From assembly GCF_030813235.1 (NCBI RefSeq), contig NZ_JAUSUB010000019.1, positions 39,490 through 103,489 on the forward strand: a stretch of 64,000 nt of DNA, written 5' to 3'. This DNA is from Cytobacillus purgationiresistens. GTDB taxonomy: Bacteria > Bacillota > Bacilli > Bacillales > Cytobacillaceae. The position numbers and the translations under genes are program-made. Each line of letters begins with the position of its first letter. Position 1 is the stretch's first letter. The notes beneath the pieces were generated by a model. It saw nothing but the letters and a program-made list of their open reading frames with translations, searched no databases and was not told the DNA's origin. Of this stretch, positions 34,166 to 43,872 are shown in pieces.

Positions 34166-35074
34166 ATGAAAAAAACTGCTTTCATTGCTGACATTAGTCT
34201 GCTTTTAGTAGCACTTATTTGGGGTGTTACTTTTGTAATTGTCCAAAATGCGCTTGCTTTTCTAGAGCCTTTTTCTTTTAACGGGTTTCGCTTTCTTATT
34301 GCAGCCTTTTTACTTGGCGGATGGCTAATATTATTCAAGAGAAAACAGCTTCAACACTTGAACAAAAAAGCATTATTCTCAGGAATCTTAATTGGCATTT
34401 GGCTTTTTATTGGCTATGCCTTTCAAACCTTAGGCCTTTTATACACTTCTTCCTCTAAGGCAGGCTTTATTACAGGATTAAGTGTTATCCTTGTCCCTTT
34501 GATCGCCTTCTTATTTATAAAAGTAAAAATAGGACGCAAAGCCGTTATTGGTGTGAGTATTGCCACTTTTGGCTTGTACTTATTGGCAATGACAGACGCT
34601 GTCTCCCTCAACCAGGGTGATGCCTATGTATTCATCTGTGCGTTTGGTTTTGCCCTGCATATTATTTTCACAGGGAAATATGCCAACAAGTATCCTGCGC
34701 TGCTTTTAACTGTGATTCAAATTACAACTGTAGCTGTTTTATCTATATTCTTTGCTTTCTTATTAGAAGACCTGCATTCCGCAATAAACCCAGAAATATT
34801 GTTTTCCAAAGAGGTCGCAGCCGGACTCATTATTACTTCCGTATTTGCTACCGCTCTAGCTTTCTTTGCGCAAACACACTATCAACAATTTACCACTCCG
34901 ACAAGAGTCGCACTTATATTTGCGATGGAGCCTGTCTTCGCTGCAATTACAGGATTTATATGGGCAAACGACCGCCTGTCCTACAGTGCAGCCTTGGGAT
35001 GTCTCTTCATTTTTGCAGGAATGGTATTCGCTGAGATGCCCGATAAGAAATTACGCAAAGCAACAGCCGCCTAA
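34166..35074 (+). CDS. EamA-family drug/metabolite transporter
   Basis: The 302-residue protein has ten hydrophobic helices in two EamA halves. LLLVALIWGVTFVIVQNAL opens the first half and a proline-rich substrate motif FAMEPVFAAITGFIWAND sits in the last third. The DMT family exports small metabolites or amino acids; the substrate here is unknown. It is co-transcribed with ypdQ and ends at a strong bidirectional terminator. Confidence 0.9.
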   Translation: MKKTAFIADISLLLVALIWGVTFVIVQNALAFLEPFSFNGFRFLIAAFLLGGWLILFKRKQLQHLNKKALFSGILIGIWLFIGYAFQTLGLLYTSSSKAGFITGLSVILVPLIAFLFIKVKIGRKAVIGVSIATFGLYLLAMTDAVSLNQGDAYVFICAFGFALHIIFTGKYANKYPALLLTVIQITTVAVLSIFFAFLLEDLHSAINPEILFSKEVAAGLIITSVFATALAFFAQTHYQQFTTPTRVALIFAMEPVFAAITGFIWANDRLSYSAALGCLFIFAGMVFAEMPDKKLRKATAA

Positions 35075-35084
35075 CCTTCACAGT

Positions 35085-35112
35085 AAAGGCGTGTAATAAT
35101 TACACGCCTTTT
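35085..35112. terminator. Bidirectional terminator
   Basis: AAAGGCGTGTAA (35085-35096) pairs perfectly with TTACACGCCTTT (35100-35111). It serves the convergent EamA gene and the small gene at 35115. Confidence 0.9.
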
Positions 35113-35114
35113 GT

Positions 35115-35384
35115 TTATATCGATATGAGTAAATCCTTCTTCGCAAAAAGGATTGCTTCTTTGCGACTCTCTATATTGTTTGACTTTAAATTCTCAAGCA
35201 AAGATAGGTAAAAGCTCCCATCAAAAGACTTTTGAGCTTTCAAGGTCATTTCAACTGCGACATTAACAAGTTCATCTGAAGCATTTGTATAATGCTTGCC
35301 AAAATAAATAAAACCAAGCGCATCATCCGCAAGCTGAAAGCCTTTCCCCTGTAAATCGTGCAAATAATCATCCACTGTTTTCAC
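35115..35384 (-). CDS. Small conserved-looking protein (possibly DUF6123)
   Basis: The 89-residue acidic, helical protein starts MKTVDDYLHDLQGKGFQLAD and contains ALGFIYFGKHYTNASDEL and KAQKSFDGSFYLSLLENLKS. It has no signal or membrane segment. I faintly recognise this as the DUF6123 family of Bacillaceae. A terminator directly follows, so it is likely a separate gene. No function is known to me. Confidence 0.7.
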   Translation of the reverse strand: MKTVDDYLHDLQGKGFQLADDALGFIYFGKHYTNASDELVNVAVEMTLKAQKSFDGSFYLSLLENLKSNNIESRKEAILFAKKDLLISI

Positions 35385-35497
35385 AGATTAAACCATTCCT
35401 CTCTGACTTCTCCTCTACAATCTTTGTATAATTTTACCGTATTTTTCGACAATTCGCTACCTTTTTCCTAAAGAAGAAGTGAATACACTACAAGAGT

Positions 35498-36523
35498 TTA
35501 TGTGAAATACTCAAGCTTCGCATCAGGAAAAAACTTCTCCATATAACTGTATAAATGAGTCTTCATATCCTCCTCATCTTCTTTTTGATAAATATATTTG
35601 CCAATTCCATATTTACCCCATTTGTATCTTCTTTTCTCTTCATCCAACTCTAATTTTGTCATCGGATAGTTTTTTTCAATTACCCTTTTTGCTGGTTTTG
35701 TAAAACGATGCTGGATAAATTCGAAGGTTAAATCTTTTCTTGCATCTGCCGGCAATTCTGCATCCAGGCGTTTGAACATTTCATAGTAGCCTTCCTTCCA
35801 CCCTTCATGAAGATAGATAGGGGCTACAATGAAGCCGAGCGGATAGCCAGCTCTCGCCACTTTTCCCGCTGCTTCAATTCTTTTTGCCAGTGGAGAGGTG
35901 CCAGGCTCAAAATTTTTAATAACAAAATCCGCATTGACACTAAAACGGAATCTTGTTTTTCCATTATGCTTCGCATCAAGAAGATGATCGACATGGTGAA
36001 ATTTAGTCACGAACCGCAGTTTGCCATGTTTTGATTCCCCAAAATGTTCAATCGCCCGCTTTAATGTATGGGTTAAATGGTCAATACCTACGATATCTGA
36101 AGTACAGGAAGCTTCAAACCTGGTTATCTCCGGAGCTCGTTCAGCCATGTATTGATCTGCCGCATCAAGAATCTCATCGACATTAACGTATGTACGAATA
36201 TAGGGCTTGCTTCCCATCGTCGTCTGCAAGTAACAATAATGACAATGCCCCATACATCCTGTAGCAAATGGGATGGCATACTCCGCAGAAGGTTTAGATG
36301 TATCAAACTTTAATGTTTTCCTAATACCAACGACCAATGTAGATTTGGCAACTCGATATTTTTGAAAGTCATTTTTTCCTGGAAGGTTTCTTACTTGGTT
36401 GTGGGAAGTTGTATATTGGATTTCCACATCCATATTTTCAAATTTTTTTTTCAATGTTTGGCCAAGTGGATAGTCTAGTGCTTTTGGTTCAAAGTAAACC
36501 AGCTTTGGATTGAATGGTCTCAT
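35498..36523 (-). CDS. splB: Spore photoproduct lyase
   Basis: This radical-SAM enzyme reverses the UV-induced spore photoproduct in germinating spores. The [4Fe-4S] cysteines are C90, C94 and C97 (ATGCMGHCHYCYL) and the hydrogen-donor cysteine C140 (FEASCTSD) is at the same number as in B. subtilis SplB. The 341-residue length is standard. Its ATG overlaps the splA stop (ATGA), so splAB is a coupled operon. Its presence means the organism forms spores. Confidence 0.97.
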   Translation of the reverse strand: MRPFNPKLVYFEPKALDYPLGQTLKKKFENMDVEIQYTTSHNQVRNLPGKNDFQKYRVAKSTLVVGIRKTLKFDTSKPSAEYAIPFATGCMGHCHYCYLQTTMGSKPYIRTYVNVDEILDAADQYMAERAPEITRFEASCTSDIVGIDHLTHTLKRAIEHFGESKHGKLRFVTKFHHVDHLLDAKHNGKTRFRFSVNADFVIKNFEPGTSPLAKRIEAAGKVARAGYPLGFIVAPIYLHEGWKEGYYEMFKRLDAELPADARKDLTFEFIQHRFTKPAKRVIEKNYPMTKLELDEEKRRYKWGKYGIGKYIYQKEDEEDMKTHLYSYMEKFFPDAKLEYFT

Positions 36524-36771
36524 ACATCAAGCGTCCCTTCCGAAACATCGCCATAATAGTAGGTGTAAGCAGCGTTTGCTTCTTCTTCTGATGAATAGAT
36601 TGCCATATCCTCCGACACGGGGTAATAGGTTTCATATAAGAATAAGGCTAATTCATTCGGTTGATCAGGGTGATTTACAACCGCTGCAGCTTGAATATTC
36701 GCAACATCTTGTGTATGGGGATTGCGATAGAATACATATACAATATCTCCTGCTTCATAATTCAAAGTCAT
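36520..36771 (-). CDS. splA: SplA, regulator of spl operon
   Basis: The protein MTLNYEAGDIVYVFYRNPHT, with VANIQAAAVVNHPDQPNELA later, matches B. subtilis SplA, a TRAP-like small regulator of the spl operon. The start is ATG 36771 behind AAAGGTGGAGACG; the frame is open 9 codons more. It has 83 residues. Upstream on the minus strand, CATAATA (36833-36827) resembles a sigma-G -10 element (CATnnTA), which fits forespore expression, though the -35 match is weak. Confidence 0.92.
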   Translation of the reverse strand: MTLNYEAGDIVYVFYRNPHTQDVANIQAAAVVNHPDQPNELALFLYETYYPVSEDMAIYSSEEEANAAYTYYYGDVSEGTLDV

Positions 36772-36926
36772 CGTCTCCACCTTTTTTGTCGATTTCAATA
36801 TTAAAATCTTTCCAAAAGTGAGCAGATATTATGATACTTAATTATGGAAATAAAGTTCACAGATTATTTCTCGAAGATACGTTCATAATAAAAATGATAT
36901 AAAAAAATGAATGGAGTGCATATATT

Positions 36927-37289
36927 ATGGAATTTCAATCACAGTCATATGCGAAGGAATCATTAATTAAATATAAAGAAGGATTAGGACTTCTTGCAGA
37001 GAATCTTCCTTCATTTACGGATAAATTCAATGAGTTTACACAGGAATGCTTCAAAGAAGGAACGCTATCACAGAAGGAAAAACAATTAATTGCTCTTGGA
37101 ATTAGTGTTCAGGCACAAGATGAGTTTTGCATGATTTATCATACGAAAGGCTGCATTGATTATGGGTGTACCGAGCAAGAGATACTGGAAGCCATCGGTG
37201 TAGCCGCGGCATTTGGCGGTGGAGCTGCTATCAGTCAAGGCGCTACACTTGTTCAAGACTGTATCAAAGAATTTAATACATTAAATTAA
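36927..37289 (+). CDS. Carboxymuconolactone decarboxylase-family protein (AhpD-like)
   Basis: The 120-residue helical protein has the CMD domain: LSQKEKQLIALGISVQAQ followed by CMIYHTKGCIDYG and a late EAIGVAAAFGGGAAIS. In AhpD enzymes a CxxC plus His forms the thiol centre; here the two cysteines are eight residues apart, so the redox pair is not the classical CxxC. It is followed 17 nt later by a pyridoxamine oxidase-like gene and both are one transcript. Confidence 0.88.
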   Translation: MEFQSQSYAKESLIKYKEGLGLLAENLPSFTDKFNEFTQECFKEGTLSQKEKQLIALGISVQAQDEFCMIYHTKGCIDYGCTEQEILEAIGVAAAFGGGAAISQGATLVQDCIKEFNTLN

Positions 37290-37306
37290 GATAAGGAGGA
37301 TCTCGC

Positions 37307-37729
37307 ATGCATGAAACAGAAATCATCTCGCGCGTTACCAAAATCGTCAGCAATCATAAGATTGGCGTTTTATCAACCGTAGAAAATAATCAGCCGCACT
37401 CACGATATATGACCTTTTTTCTGCAAGACCTCACTCTGTTTACGCCTACTAAAAAAGATACAGAAAAACTGGCAGAGATCCAGAAGAATCCTTATGTTTC
37501 AATATTATTGGGATTTGCAGAAAAGGGAAGCAATGATGAATATATAGAGTTGAAGGGCGTGTGCACATTAAACGAAACAAAAGAAATCAAAAAGAAATTT
37601 TGGAATGATTCTTTTAATAGTTGGTTTGAAGGACCAAATGACCCGAACTATATATTCTTGGAGATTAAACCTGAAACCATTCGCATTTTAAATGGGGAAC
37701 ATATGTCTACAAAAGAATACAAGCTTTAA
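37307..37729 (+). CDS. Pyridoxamine 5'-phosphate oxidase-fold protein (YdaG-like)
   Basis: The 140-residue flavin split-barrel protein begins with IGVLSTVENNQPHSRYMTFF, as in general stress protein 26 (YdaG) relatives. It then has DLTLFTPTKKDTEKLAEI and ends EIKPETIRILNGEHM. Such proteins bind FMN or F420-like cofactors and may act in redox stress. The ribosome site AAGGAGGATC is strong. It is the second gene of a two-gene unit. Confidence 0.88.
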   Translation: MHETEIISRVTKIVSNHKIGVLSTVENNQPHSRYMTFFLQDLTLFTPTKKDTEKLAEIQKNPYVSILLGFAEKGSNDEYIELKGVCTLNETKEIKKKFWNDSFNSWFEGPNDPNYIFLEIKPETIRILNGEHMSTKEYKL

Positions 37730-37750
37730 ACTTTGGTGTTGACCTTAATA

Positions 37751-37807
37751 AAACACCGGCAGGTTTCATTCGGATACTTGTGAACTGAGAACTTACCGGT
37801 GTTTTTT
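37751..37807 (+). terminator. Terminator with long loop after YdaG-like gene
   Basis: AAACACCGG (37751-37759) pairs with CCGGTGTTT (37796-37804), followed by TTTT. The ~36-nt loop contains its own weak stem. 37808-37940 shows no gene. Confidence 0.75.
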
Positions 37808-37940
37808 CATTTGTTTTCATATTTATTGATTTCTATATCCATTGACTCAGCTTTACTACTTTTGATTTCCTTCCTGGGAAATAATTTCATTATTAACGAG
37901 TCACTCAACAGCAGACAGCCTTCCAGTTCGATATTCACCT

Positions 37941-39038
37941 TTAAGCTACCTGACAAATCTGGAAATGATTATTTTCCAGTAATTCACAGGCCTTTAATCG
38001 GTCTTCTTCTTTCATAAAACAAAGATTCACTACTTGATTGGCATGCAGCCATTCCAATTGGTAATCTGCAATAAGAATATTTTCATTGTCTAATAAACGG
38101 AATAAGCAGTTTAATTCTTCAGGTGCATGATTCACCTGTATGCTCAATCGGAAATATGGAAGTGATGCTTGTTTATTACGAGAGGGTAATGAATCTCTGT
38201 ATTGCTTGGCTTCTTCAAAAAACTGTGTAGTAACTGTCTCATTGCCCTCCAACAAAACCTCAGATAATCCTTCCAGTTTATGCTGGAAATCACTGATCAG
38301 ATTTAACAGAACCCTTCGATTTTGCAACGTAATATCTTTCCACATCTTAGGGTTGCTTGAAGCAATTCTAGTAAAATCGCGAAACCCTCCAGCAGCTATC
38401 ATCGAAGTGATTGGACTGCTACCAGATTGCTGCTTTACTTGATTAACAAGTAAACTCGCAAGTATATGCGGAAAATGACTAATTAGCCCAGTAACGAAAT
38501 CATGCTCTTCTTTATCCACTATAACAAATTGTGCTTTGATTTTGCTTAGCCATTTTTTTAATTCATCCACTCTTCCAGTACAGGCAATCGTTGCTGGAGT
38601 CAAAAGGTAGTAGGCATTCTCAAATAAATGGAGGTCGCTATTATCTACTCCTGATTGGTGTGAGCCGGACATAGGATGACCACCAATAAACGTAACTTGA
38701 TTATTAAAACATCTGATAGCCGCATCCACTATCTCTCCTTTCGCGCTTCCTGTATCAGTAACAATGACGTGCTCTTTTAGCTTCATTTGTGCTAATTTTT
38801 CTATTGTCTTTTTTGATTCTATTACAGGTGTTGATAATATGATTAAATCCGCTGTTCTTGCCCCTTCTTCCAAAGACTGCGCCGCTGCATCGATGATCTT
38901 ATATTTTAAGGCTTTTTCAATTTCATTTTGATTAACATCGAAACCCATTACTTTTGCATTGGGATGGTGCGTCTTAATAGATAGAGCGAGGGAGCCGCCA
39001 ATCATTCCAACTCCGACAATCAATACAGTACCAAGCAT
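37941..39038 (-). CDS. tyrA: Prephenate dehydrogenase
   Basis: TyrA oxidises prephenate to 4-hydroxyphenylpyruvate for tyrosine. The N-terminal NAD-binding motif is VLIVGVGMIGGSLALSI, with TDTGSAKGEIVDA, FIGGHPMSGSHQSGVDN and a helical dimer region. The last ~75 residues (LPYFRLSIQVNHAPEEL onward) look like an ACT-type regulatory domain. It is the last gene of the aroA-aroC-hisC-tyrA operon, in line with tyrosine control by the upstream T-boxes. The start is behind GGGAGGTAGG. Confidence 0.95.
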   Translation of the reverse strand: MLGTVLIVGVGMIGGSLALSIKTHHPNAKVMGFDVNQNEIEKALKYKIIDAAAQSLEEGARTADLIILSTPVIESKKTIEKLAQMKLKEHVIVTDTGSAKGEIVDAAIRCFNNQVTFIGGHPMSGSHQSGVDNSDLHLFENAYYLLTPATIACTGRVDELKKWLSKIKAQFVIVDKEEHDFVTGLISHFPHILASLLVNQVKQQSGSSPITSMIAAGGFRDFTRIASSNPKMWKDITLQNRRVLLNLISDFQHKLEGLSEVLLEGNETVTTQFFEEAKQYRDSLPSRNKQASLPYFRLSIQVNHAPEELNCLFRLLDNENILIADYQLEWLHANQVVNLCFMKEEDRLKACELLENNHFQICQVA

Positions 39039-39066
39039 TGCTGTCCTACCTCCCTACCCATATTAG

Positions 39067-40155
39067 CTAGTTCTGATGATGGTTTTGCATAAATTCCAAT
39101 ATTTTTTCTCTGACCTTTATGTTTTGCTCTTCTAAACCTATGGTAATTCTTATAGATGTAGGAAACCCCAGCCCGGTGCCCGACCGAAGGATTATTCCGC
39201 TTGATTCTAGAAAAGCCTCCAGACGTTCAATGTCGCATTGAAGATCAACTAAAATAAAATTGGTTTCCGATGGAAAGCAATGCAGGTTGTTCTCAGAACA
39301 AAATGTATAGTATTTTTCTCGTTCTATTACATTTTTCAATCGACTTGATTCTATAAATGCTTGATCCTCCAAAGCCAGTGACGCTGCATGTTGTCCGTAC
39401 TGATTATTTGTAAAGGGTAGTCGAATCGATTCCAGGTGTTGAATAATATGATGGGACGCAATGCCATAACCTATACGCAAACTGGCAAGTCCGTATATTT
39501 TCGAAAAGGTCCTCATAATGATTAAATTAGCAAAGTCATTTATAAGATCAATAGAATGATACGCTTGATTAATATACTCAAAATAGGCTTCGTCAAGCAC
39601 AACTAATACATGTGATGGAATCTTCTGCATAAATTCTCTTATTTTATTTTCAGGGATAAATGTGCCTGTTGGATTATTGGGATTGCATACCCATACTACT
39701 GCAGTATTTTGGTCAATTTTTGTTATCATTTTCTCCAAATCATGCGTACCATTCAGCAATTCCACTTCTCTTATTTCAGCTCCATCAATGATTGAGTTAT
39801 TTTTATATTGCGAAAAAGTCTGCGAAGCCATTACCGTATTTTTCCCTGGCTCTAGCAATGTTCTTGAAATCATTTGTATTAACTCATCTGTGCCATTTGA
39901 GAAAATAAACTCAGTTTCATTCATATTATATAACGATGCCAACGACTTCCTTAGATGTCCTACATTTCCTTCCGGATATATATTTAAAGGAATTTGCCTC
40001 TCCGTTAATAAATCCTTTACTTTGTTTGAATAGCCATATGGATTTTCATTAGAGTTCAGCTTAATAAGCAAATCAGTTTTTGATCGTTCTGCTGCCTCAT
40101 TAATGGATTTCCCTCTCTTATAAGTTTGCATCTTCAATATTTGTTTTTTCCACAT
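39067..40155 (-). CDS. hisC: Histidinol-phosphate/aromatic aminotransferase
   Basis: The HisC-type enzyme has NSNENPYGYSNKVK, FSNGTDELIQMISR, WVCNPNNPTGTF, DEAYFEYI and the PLP lysine in MRTFSKIYGLASLRIGYG. In Bacillus HisC also transaminates aromatic keto acids, which explains its place in an aromatic operon. The start is ATG 40155 behind GGGGAGATACAATTG. It has 362 residues. It lies between aroC and tyrA. Confidence 0.93.
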   Translation of the reverse strand: MWKKQILKMQTYKRGKSINEAAERSKTDLLIKLNSNENPYGYSNKVKDLLTERQIPLNIYPEGNVGHLRKSLASLYNMNETEFIFSNGTDELIQMISRTLLEPGKNTVMASQTFSQYKNNSIIDGAEIREVELLNGTHDLEKMITKIDQNTAVVWVCNPNNPTGTFIPENKIREFMQKIPSHVLVVLDEAYFEYINQAYHSIDLINDFANLIIMRTFSKIYGLASLRIGYGIASHHIIQHLESIRLPFTNNQYGQHAASLALEDQAFIESSRLKNVIEREKYYTFCSENNLHCFPSETNFILVDLQCDIERLEAFLESSGIILRSGTGLGFPTSIRITIGLEEQNIKVREKILEFMQNHHQN

Positions 40156-40241
40156 CAATTGTATCTCCCCGCCTTCTTATAGCGTTGTTCTAGCTGAGTT
40201 TAATCCCCTATAACCACTTGCTATTGCATCATGCATACACG

Positions 40242-41411
40242 CTAAAATGCTAGTGCGTCTGCTTTATGCTTTTCGATTGATTCTCGCAATTTATCAAATT
40301 TGTCACTGTCAAATTGCTGAGTGAGTGCGGCTGCCAGCTCCCATGAAACCACTGCCTCTGCCACAACACTAGCTGCTGGAACAGCGCAGCTATCAGAACG
40401 CTCAATATTAGCTGAAAAGGTTGCTTTAGACTCTATATCAACACTCATCAACGGCTTATATAGTGTGGGTATAGGCTTCATCACTCCCCTTACTACAATC
40501 GGCATACCAGTTGTCATTCCACCTTCGAACCCGCCAAGCCTATTTGTTTTCCGCGAAAAACCTTTGTATTCATCCCATATAATTTCATCGTGCACTTTGC
40601 TGCCAGGCATCCTTGCCATTTCAAACCCCAAGCCGAATTCTACGCCTTTAAAAGCATTAATGCTGATCATTGTATTTGCAATTTTAGCATCCAGTTTTCT
40701 ATCGTGGTGAACATAGCTGCCGACCCCTACAGGCATGCCTTCAACAATGACTTCAACGACTCCGCCTATCGAATCACCCTTCTTTTTTGCTTCATCGATT
40801 GCTTCCATCATGCCTGTTTCAGCAGCTTTATCACTACATCTGACAGGCGAGTCTTCAGTTACTGCCTTTAACGCGGCTAAATTTTGATATTTGAAATCTT
40901 CAGCCCGTACACCACCTATTTCAATGACGCGAGAAGCTACTTCAATGTTTAATAGCGACAATATTTTTTTCGCCACGGCACCAACTGCCACTCTGATTGC
41001 TGTTTCTCTTGCTGAAGACCTTTCAAGCACATTCCTCATATCACGGTGACCGTACTTTATTCCCCCTACAAGGTCAGCATGACCAGGCCTTGGCCTTGTT
41101 ATTCTTCTCTTTATTTCAGCTTCATCTTCTGCCAATGAGTCTATTGCCATGATTTTTGTCCAATGCTTCCAGTCATGATTTTCTATTGTTAAAGCTACAG
41201 GCGAGCCTAATGTATAACCGTGCCGCACTCCAGCTGTAATTTCAACCTGATCCTTTTCTATTTGCATTCTTCTTCCTCGTCCATAGCCCTTTTGTCGTTG
41301 TGATAATTCTATATTGATGTCTTCAACTGAAAGGGGCATGCCTGCAGGCAAGCCTTCAATAATCGCCGTAAGTCTTGGTCCATGTGACTCTCCCGCTGTA
41401 ATAAAACGCAT
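40242..41411 (-). CDS. aroC: Chorismate synthase
   Basis: The FMN-dependent enzyme converts EPSP to chorismate. Landmarks are [20 protein letters not shown] at the N-terminus, [33 protein letters not shown] and [20 protein letters not shown]. The start is ATG 41411 behind GGAGGTTGGAGAA; 8 further upstream codons are open without support. It has 389 residues. B. subtilis calls this gene aroF. It is the second gene of the operon. Confidence 0.96.
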   Translation of the reverse strand: MRFITAGESHGPRLTAIIEGLPAGMPLSVEDINIELSQRQKGYGRGRRMQIEKDQVEITAGVRHGYTLGSPVALTIENHDWKHWTKIMAIDSLAEDEAEIKRRITRPRPGHADLVGGIKYGHRDMRNVLERSSARETAIRVAVGAVAKKILSLLNIEVASRVIEIGGVRAEDFKYQNLAALKAVTEDSPVRCSDKAAETGMMEAIDEAKKKGDSIGGVVEVIVEGMPVGVGSYVHHDRKLDAKIANTMISINAFKGVEFGLGFEMARMPGSKVHDEIIWDEYKGFSRKTNRLGGFEGGMTTGMPIVVRGVMKPIPTLYKPLMSVDIESKATFSANIERSDSCAVPAASVVAEAVVSWELAAALTQQFDSDKFDKLRESIEKHKADALAF

Positions 41412-41469
41412 TTCTCCAACCTCCATTATGATCAACCAGTATTGTGGGATCTTGATGATGTTCTATTCT

Positions 41470-42552
41470 TTATACTAAAGCCAATTTTTTCTGCAATACT
41501 TTTAATTCTTCAATGAACTCATTGAATTCAGCAATATTCATTTGCTGCGCCGAATCAGATAAAGCAACTGCCGGATCAGGATGCACTTCAGCCATAACCG
41601 CATCTGCACCAATTGCCAATGCCGCCTTCGCCGTTGGCAGCAATAAATCTTTTCTGCCTGTGGAATGCGTTACATCTACAATAACCGGTAAATGAGTTTC
41701 TTTTTTCAATATTGGGACTGCAGAGATATCCAACGTGTTTCTTGTTGCCTTCTCATATGTCCTTATTCCTCGTTCACAAAGGATGATTTGATTATTCCCA
41801 TTAGCCATGATGTATTCGGCTGCATTGATAAACTCTTCAATGGTTGCCGAGAGGCCACGCTTTAATAGCACTGGTTTGTCTACCTTTCCAACTGTTTTGA
41901 GCAATTCGAAATTTTGCATATTTCTAGCACCAATTTGAATTACATCCACATACGGTAATGCCATTTCTACATCGTTCGAGGAAACAATTTCACTTATAAC
42001 AGACATTCCTACCTCGTCTCCAACCTTTCTTAATATCTGCAATCCTCTCTCTCCAAGACCTTGAAAATCATACGGAGATGTTCTCGGTTTGAACGCTCCA
42101 CCTCGCAATAACGTTAAACCTTGCTTTTTCATAGCCAATGCCACAGATTTTACCTGATCGTAGCTTTCAACAGCACAGGGACCCATTATGAACCGCTGGC
42201 TTCCATCGCCTATCATTTCACCATTTATATCCACAATCGTATTCTGCGGCTGCATCTTTCGGGAGACGAGCATCTCTTTCTTTTGGTGGTTATTTTGCAG
42301 ATTTAAACTAGCTTTAAATATCTCTTTAAAAAGAAATTTAATCGTAGATACTTCAAATGGTCCGCGATGATTCTCTATGATTAAGGCTAATGATTCATTT
42401 TCGCGGATTGGATCAAAGGCTTTCATGCCCAGCTCTTCTTTCTTCCAGCCGATGTTTTGAGCTACCTCTGCTCTTTCATTGAGCAATTCCAGGATATCTA
42501 GATTAATCCTGTCTATTCTTTTTCTTAGTTGTTCCAATTCATTTGCATTCAT
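41470..42552 (-). CDS. aroA: Bifunctional chorismate mutase / DAHP synthase
   Basis: The first ~90 residues are an AroQ-type chorismate mutase ([20 protein letters not shown]). The remainder is a DAHP synthase of the KDO8P-like type: [59 protein letters not shown] and [12 protein letters not shown]. This fusion is typical of Bacillus AroA and lets chorismate and prephenate feed back on DAHP synthase. The start is ATG 42552 behind AAGGAGAGAAGC. It is the first gene after three T-boxes. Confidence 0.95.
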   Translation of the reverse strand: MNANELEQLRKRIDRINLDILELLNERAEVAQNIGWKKEELGMKAFDPIRENESLALIIENHRGPFEVSTIKFLFKEIFKASLNLQNNHQKKEMLVSRKMQPQNTIVDINGEMIGDGSQRFIMGPCAVESYDQVKSVALAMKKQGLTLLRGGAFKPRTSPYDFQGLGERGLQILRKVGDEVGMSVISEIVSSNDVEMALPYVDVIQIGARNMQNFELLKTVGKVDKPVLLKRGLSATIEEFINAAEYIMANGNNQIILCERGIRTYEKATRNTLDISAVPILKKETHLPVIVDVTHSTGRKDLLLPTAKAALAIGADAVMAEVHPDPAVALSDSAQQMNIAEFNEFIEELKVLQKKLALV

Positions 42553-42577
42553 TTTGCTTCTCTCCTTCACTTTTTTA

Positions 42578-42643
42578 TCATTGATTGAGCAGTTCTATTT
42601 TTTCAAACTCATTTGCAGCCTCATCCCAATAAATAGGAATCAC
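42578..42643 (-). CDS. Possible 21-codon leader ORF before aroA
   Basis: Between the last T-box terminator and aroA there is a perfect AAAGGAGGTGATTCC. A GTG inside it (42643) opens a frame encoding [20 protein letters not shown] after the first residue, ending at TGA 42580-42578, 25 nt before aroA. The GTG overlaps the ribosome site, so an initiation codon is uncertain. It may couple translation to aroA or be a leftover. Confidence 0.3.
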   Translation of the reverse strand: MIPIYWDEAANEFEKIELLNQ

Positions 42644-42700
42644 CTCCTTTAGTTTTTCGAATTAACGACATCAGAAAATTCCAGCCAACCTTTCAACATA

Positions 42701-42950
42701 AAAAAGCCCCTACTGAAATGATTCAGTAGGGGCGAATTTGCTCGCGGTACCACCCTAATTGTGAACAGGATTGTTCACTTCTCATTTTTGTTAACGATCA
42801 TAAGACCGTCTTTCCCTCGTAAAGCTTGCGCTATACTTCGAAAAAGAAGCTCCAGGATTGTAATTCGTGTTTACCTTTGTACTGATTTGCACCAACCATC
42901 AGCTCTCTTTAACAGGAAGATATACACTACTTTATTCCTTTCTTCGCCTA
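42701..42950 (-). promoter_or_regulatory. Tyrosine T-box riboswitch 1 (aroA-proximal)
   Basis: On the minus strand the conserved AGGGTGGTACCGCG lies at 42756-42743, followed by the terminator GCCCCTACTGAA/TTCAGTAGGGGC (42733-42706) and T-run. Stem I contains AGAGAGCTGATGGTTGG and GAATTACAATCCTGGAGC. The specifier TAC (42862-42860) codes for tyrosine. Uncharged tRNA-Tyr should let RNA polymerase read on into aroA. Confidence 0.95.
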
Positions 42951-42972
42951 TCTTATTAAATTTTTTTATATA

Positions 42973-43215
42973 AAAAAACCCCTACTGAAATGATTCAGTA
43001 GGGGCGAATTTGCTCGCGGTACCACCCTAATTGTGAACAGATTTGTTCACTTCTCATTGTGTTAACGATCATATGACCGTCTTTCCCTCATAAAGCTTAA
43101 GCTTTACTTCGAAAAAGAAGCTCCAGGATTGTAATTCGCGTTTACCTTTGCACTGATTTTCACCAACCATCAGCTCTCTTTAACAGGGAGGTATACACTA
43201 CTTTATTCCTTTCTT
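42973..43215 (-). promoter_or_regulatory. Tyrosine T-box riboswitch 2
   Basis: A second complete T-box with the same AGGGTGGTACCGCG motif, a CCCCTACTGAA/TTCAGTAGGGG terminator (42979-43004) and specifier TAC (43133-43131). It is nearly identical to T-box 1, which points to a recent duplication. Confidence 0.95.
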
Positions 43216-43242
43216 CGCCGATCCTATTAAATTCTAAATATA

Positions 43243-43490
43243 AAAAGCCCCTACTGAAATGATTCAGTAGGGGCGAGGTTGCTCGCGGTACCACCCTAAT
43301 TGTGAACAGATTTGTTCACTTCTCATTGTGTTAACGATCATATGACCGTCTTTCCCTCATAAAGCTTAAGCTTTATTTCGAAAAAGAAGCTCCAGGATTG
43401 TAATTCGCGTTTATCTTTGGACTGATTTGCACCAACCATCAGCTCTCTATAGCAGGGAGATAATTACGCTACTGTGTTCCTTTCATGGCT
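43243..43490 (-). promoter_or_regulatory. Tyrosine T-box riboswitch 3 (promoter-proximal)
   Basis: The third complete T-box has specifier TAC (43402-43400), its own AGGGTGGTACCGCG and GCCCCTACTGAA/TTCAGTAGGGGC terminator. Stem I differs slightly (AGTAGCGTAATTATCTCCC). It is transcribed first from the promoter at 43524-43553. Confidence 0.95.
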
Positions 43491-43523
43491 GCATTAAAAA
43501 TGCTATGAATATTATATTTTTGA

Positions 43524-43553
43524 ATTATACATTGCTTATCATTTTTTTGTCAA
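43524..43553 (-). promoter_or_regulatory. Promoter of T-box/aromatic operon
   Basis: On the minus strand TTGACA (43553-43548), an 18-nt spacer and TATAAT (43529-43524) are both perfect consensus hexamers, just upstream of T-box 3. 43554-43872 holds no convincing gene. Confidence 0.85.
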
Positions 43554-43872
43554 CAATATTTTTTCAAATAACCGAAGTAAACAAAATCTATTGAAGTGCA
43601 AATCCCTTATCACGGCTCTATTTCTTTAGTGATACTCCCTTTTCAAAAAAACATTTTCTGCAGTTCCAAAAAACGTAATGTTTGAATGATTGCTGAGTAT
43701 AAAGACAGCGTCATCAATTTCATAATAGGGAAAAGGAGAAATTCATCAAATGTTACCGATAGCTTTTTGGAAAGCGAACGTACGCTTCTCGAAGTTCAAT
43801 GAGATACAATTCATTTCACATTTTTTACACGCAGAATAATTGGCTCTATAGCCTTAGCAGCTTAGTAAAAAT

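Noticed and set aside
40321..40710. 129-residue plus-strand ORF inside aroC
   Set aside because: It is antisense to a well-conserved enzyme gene and has no ribosome site.
43751..43840. 29-residue plus-strand ORF near 43.75 kb (MLPIAFWKANVRF)
   Set aside because: It has a ribosome-like AAGGAG but at 12 nt, with no terminator and no recognisable features; too weak to list. I also looked here for sspL and did not find it.
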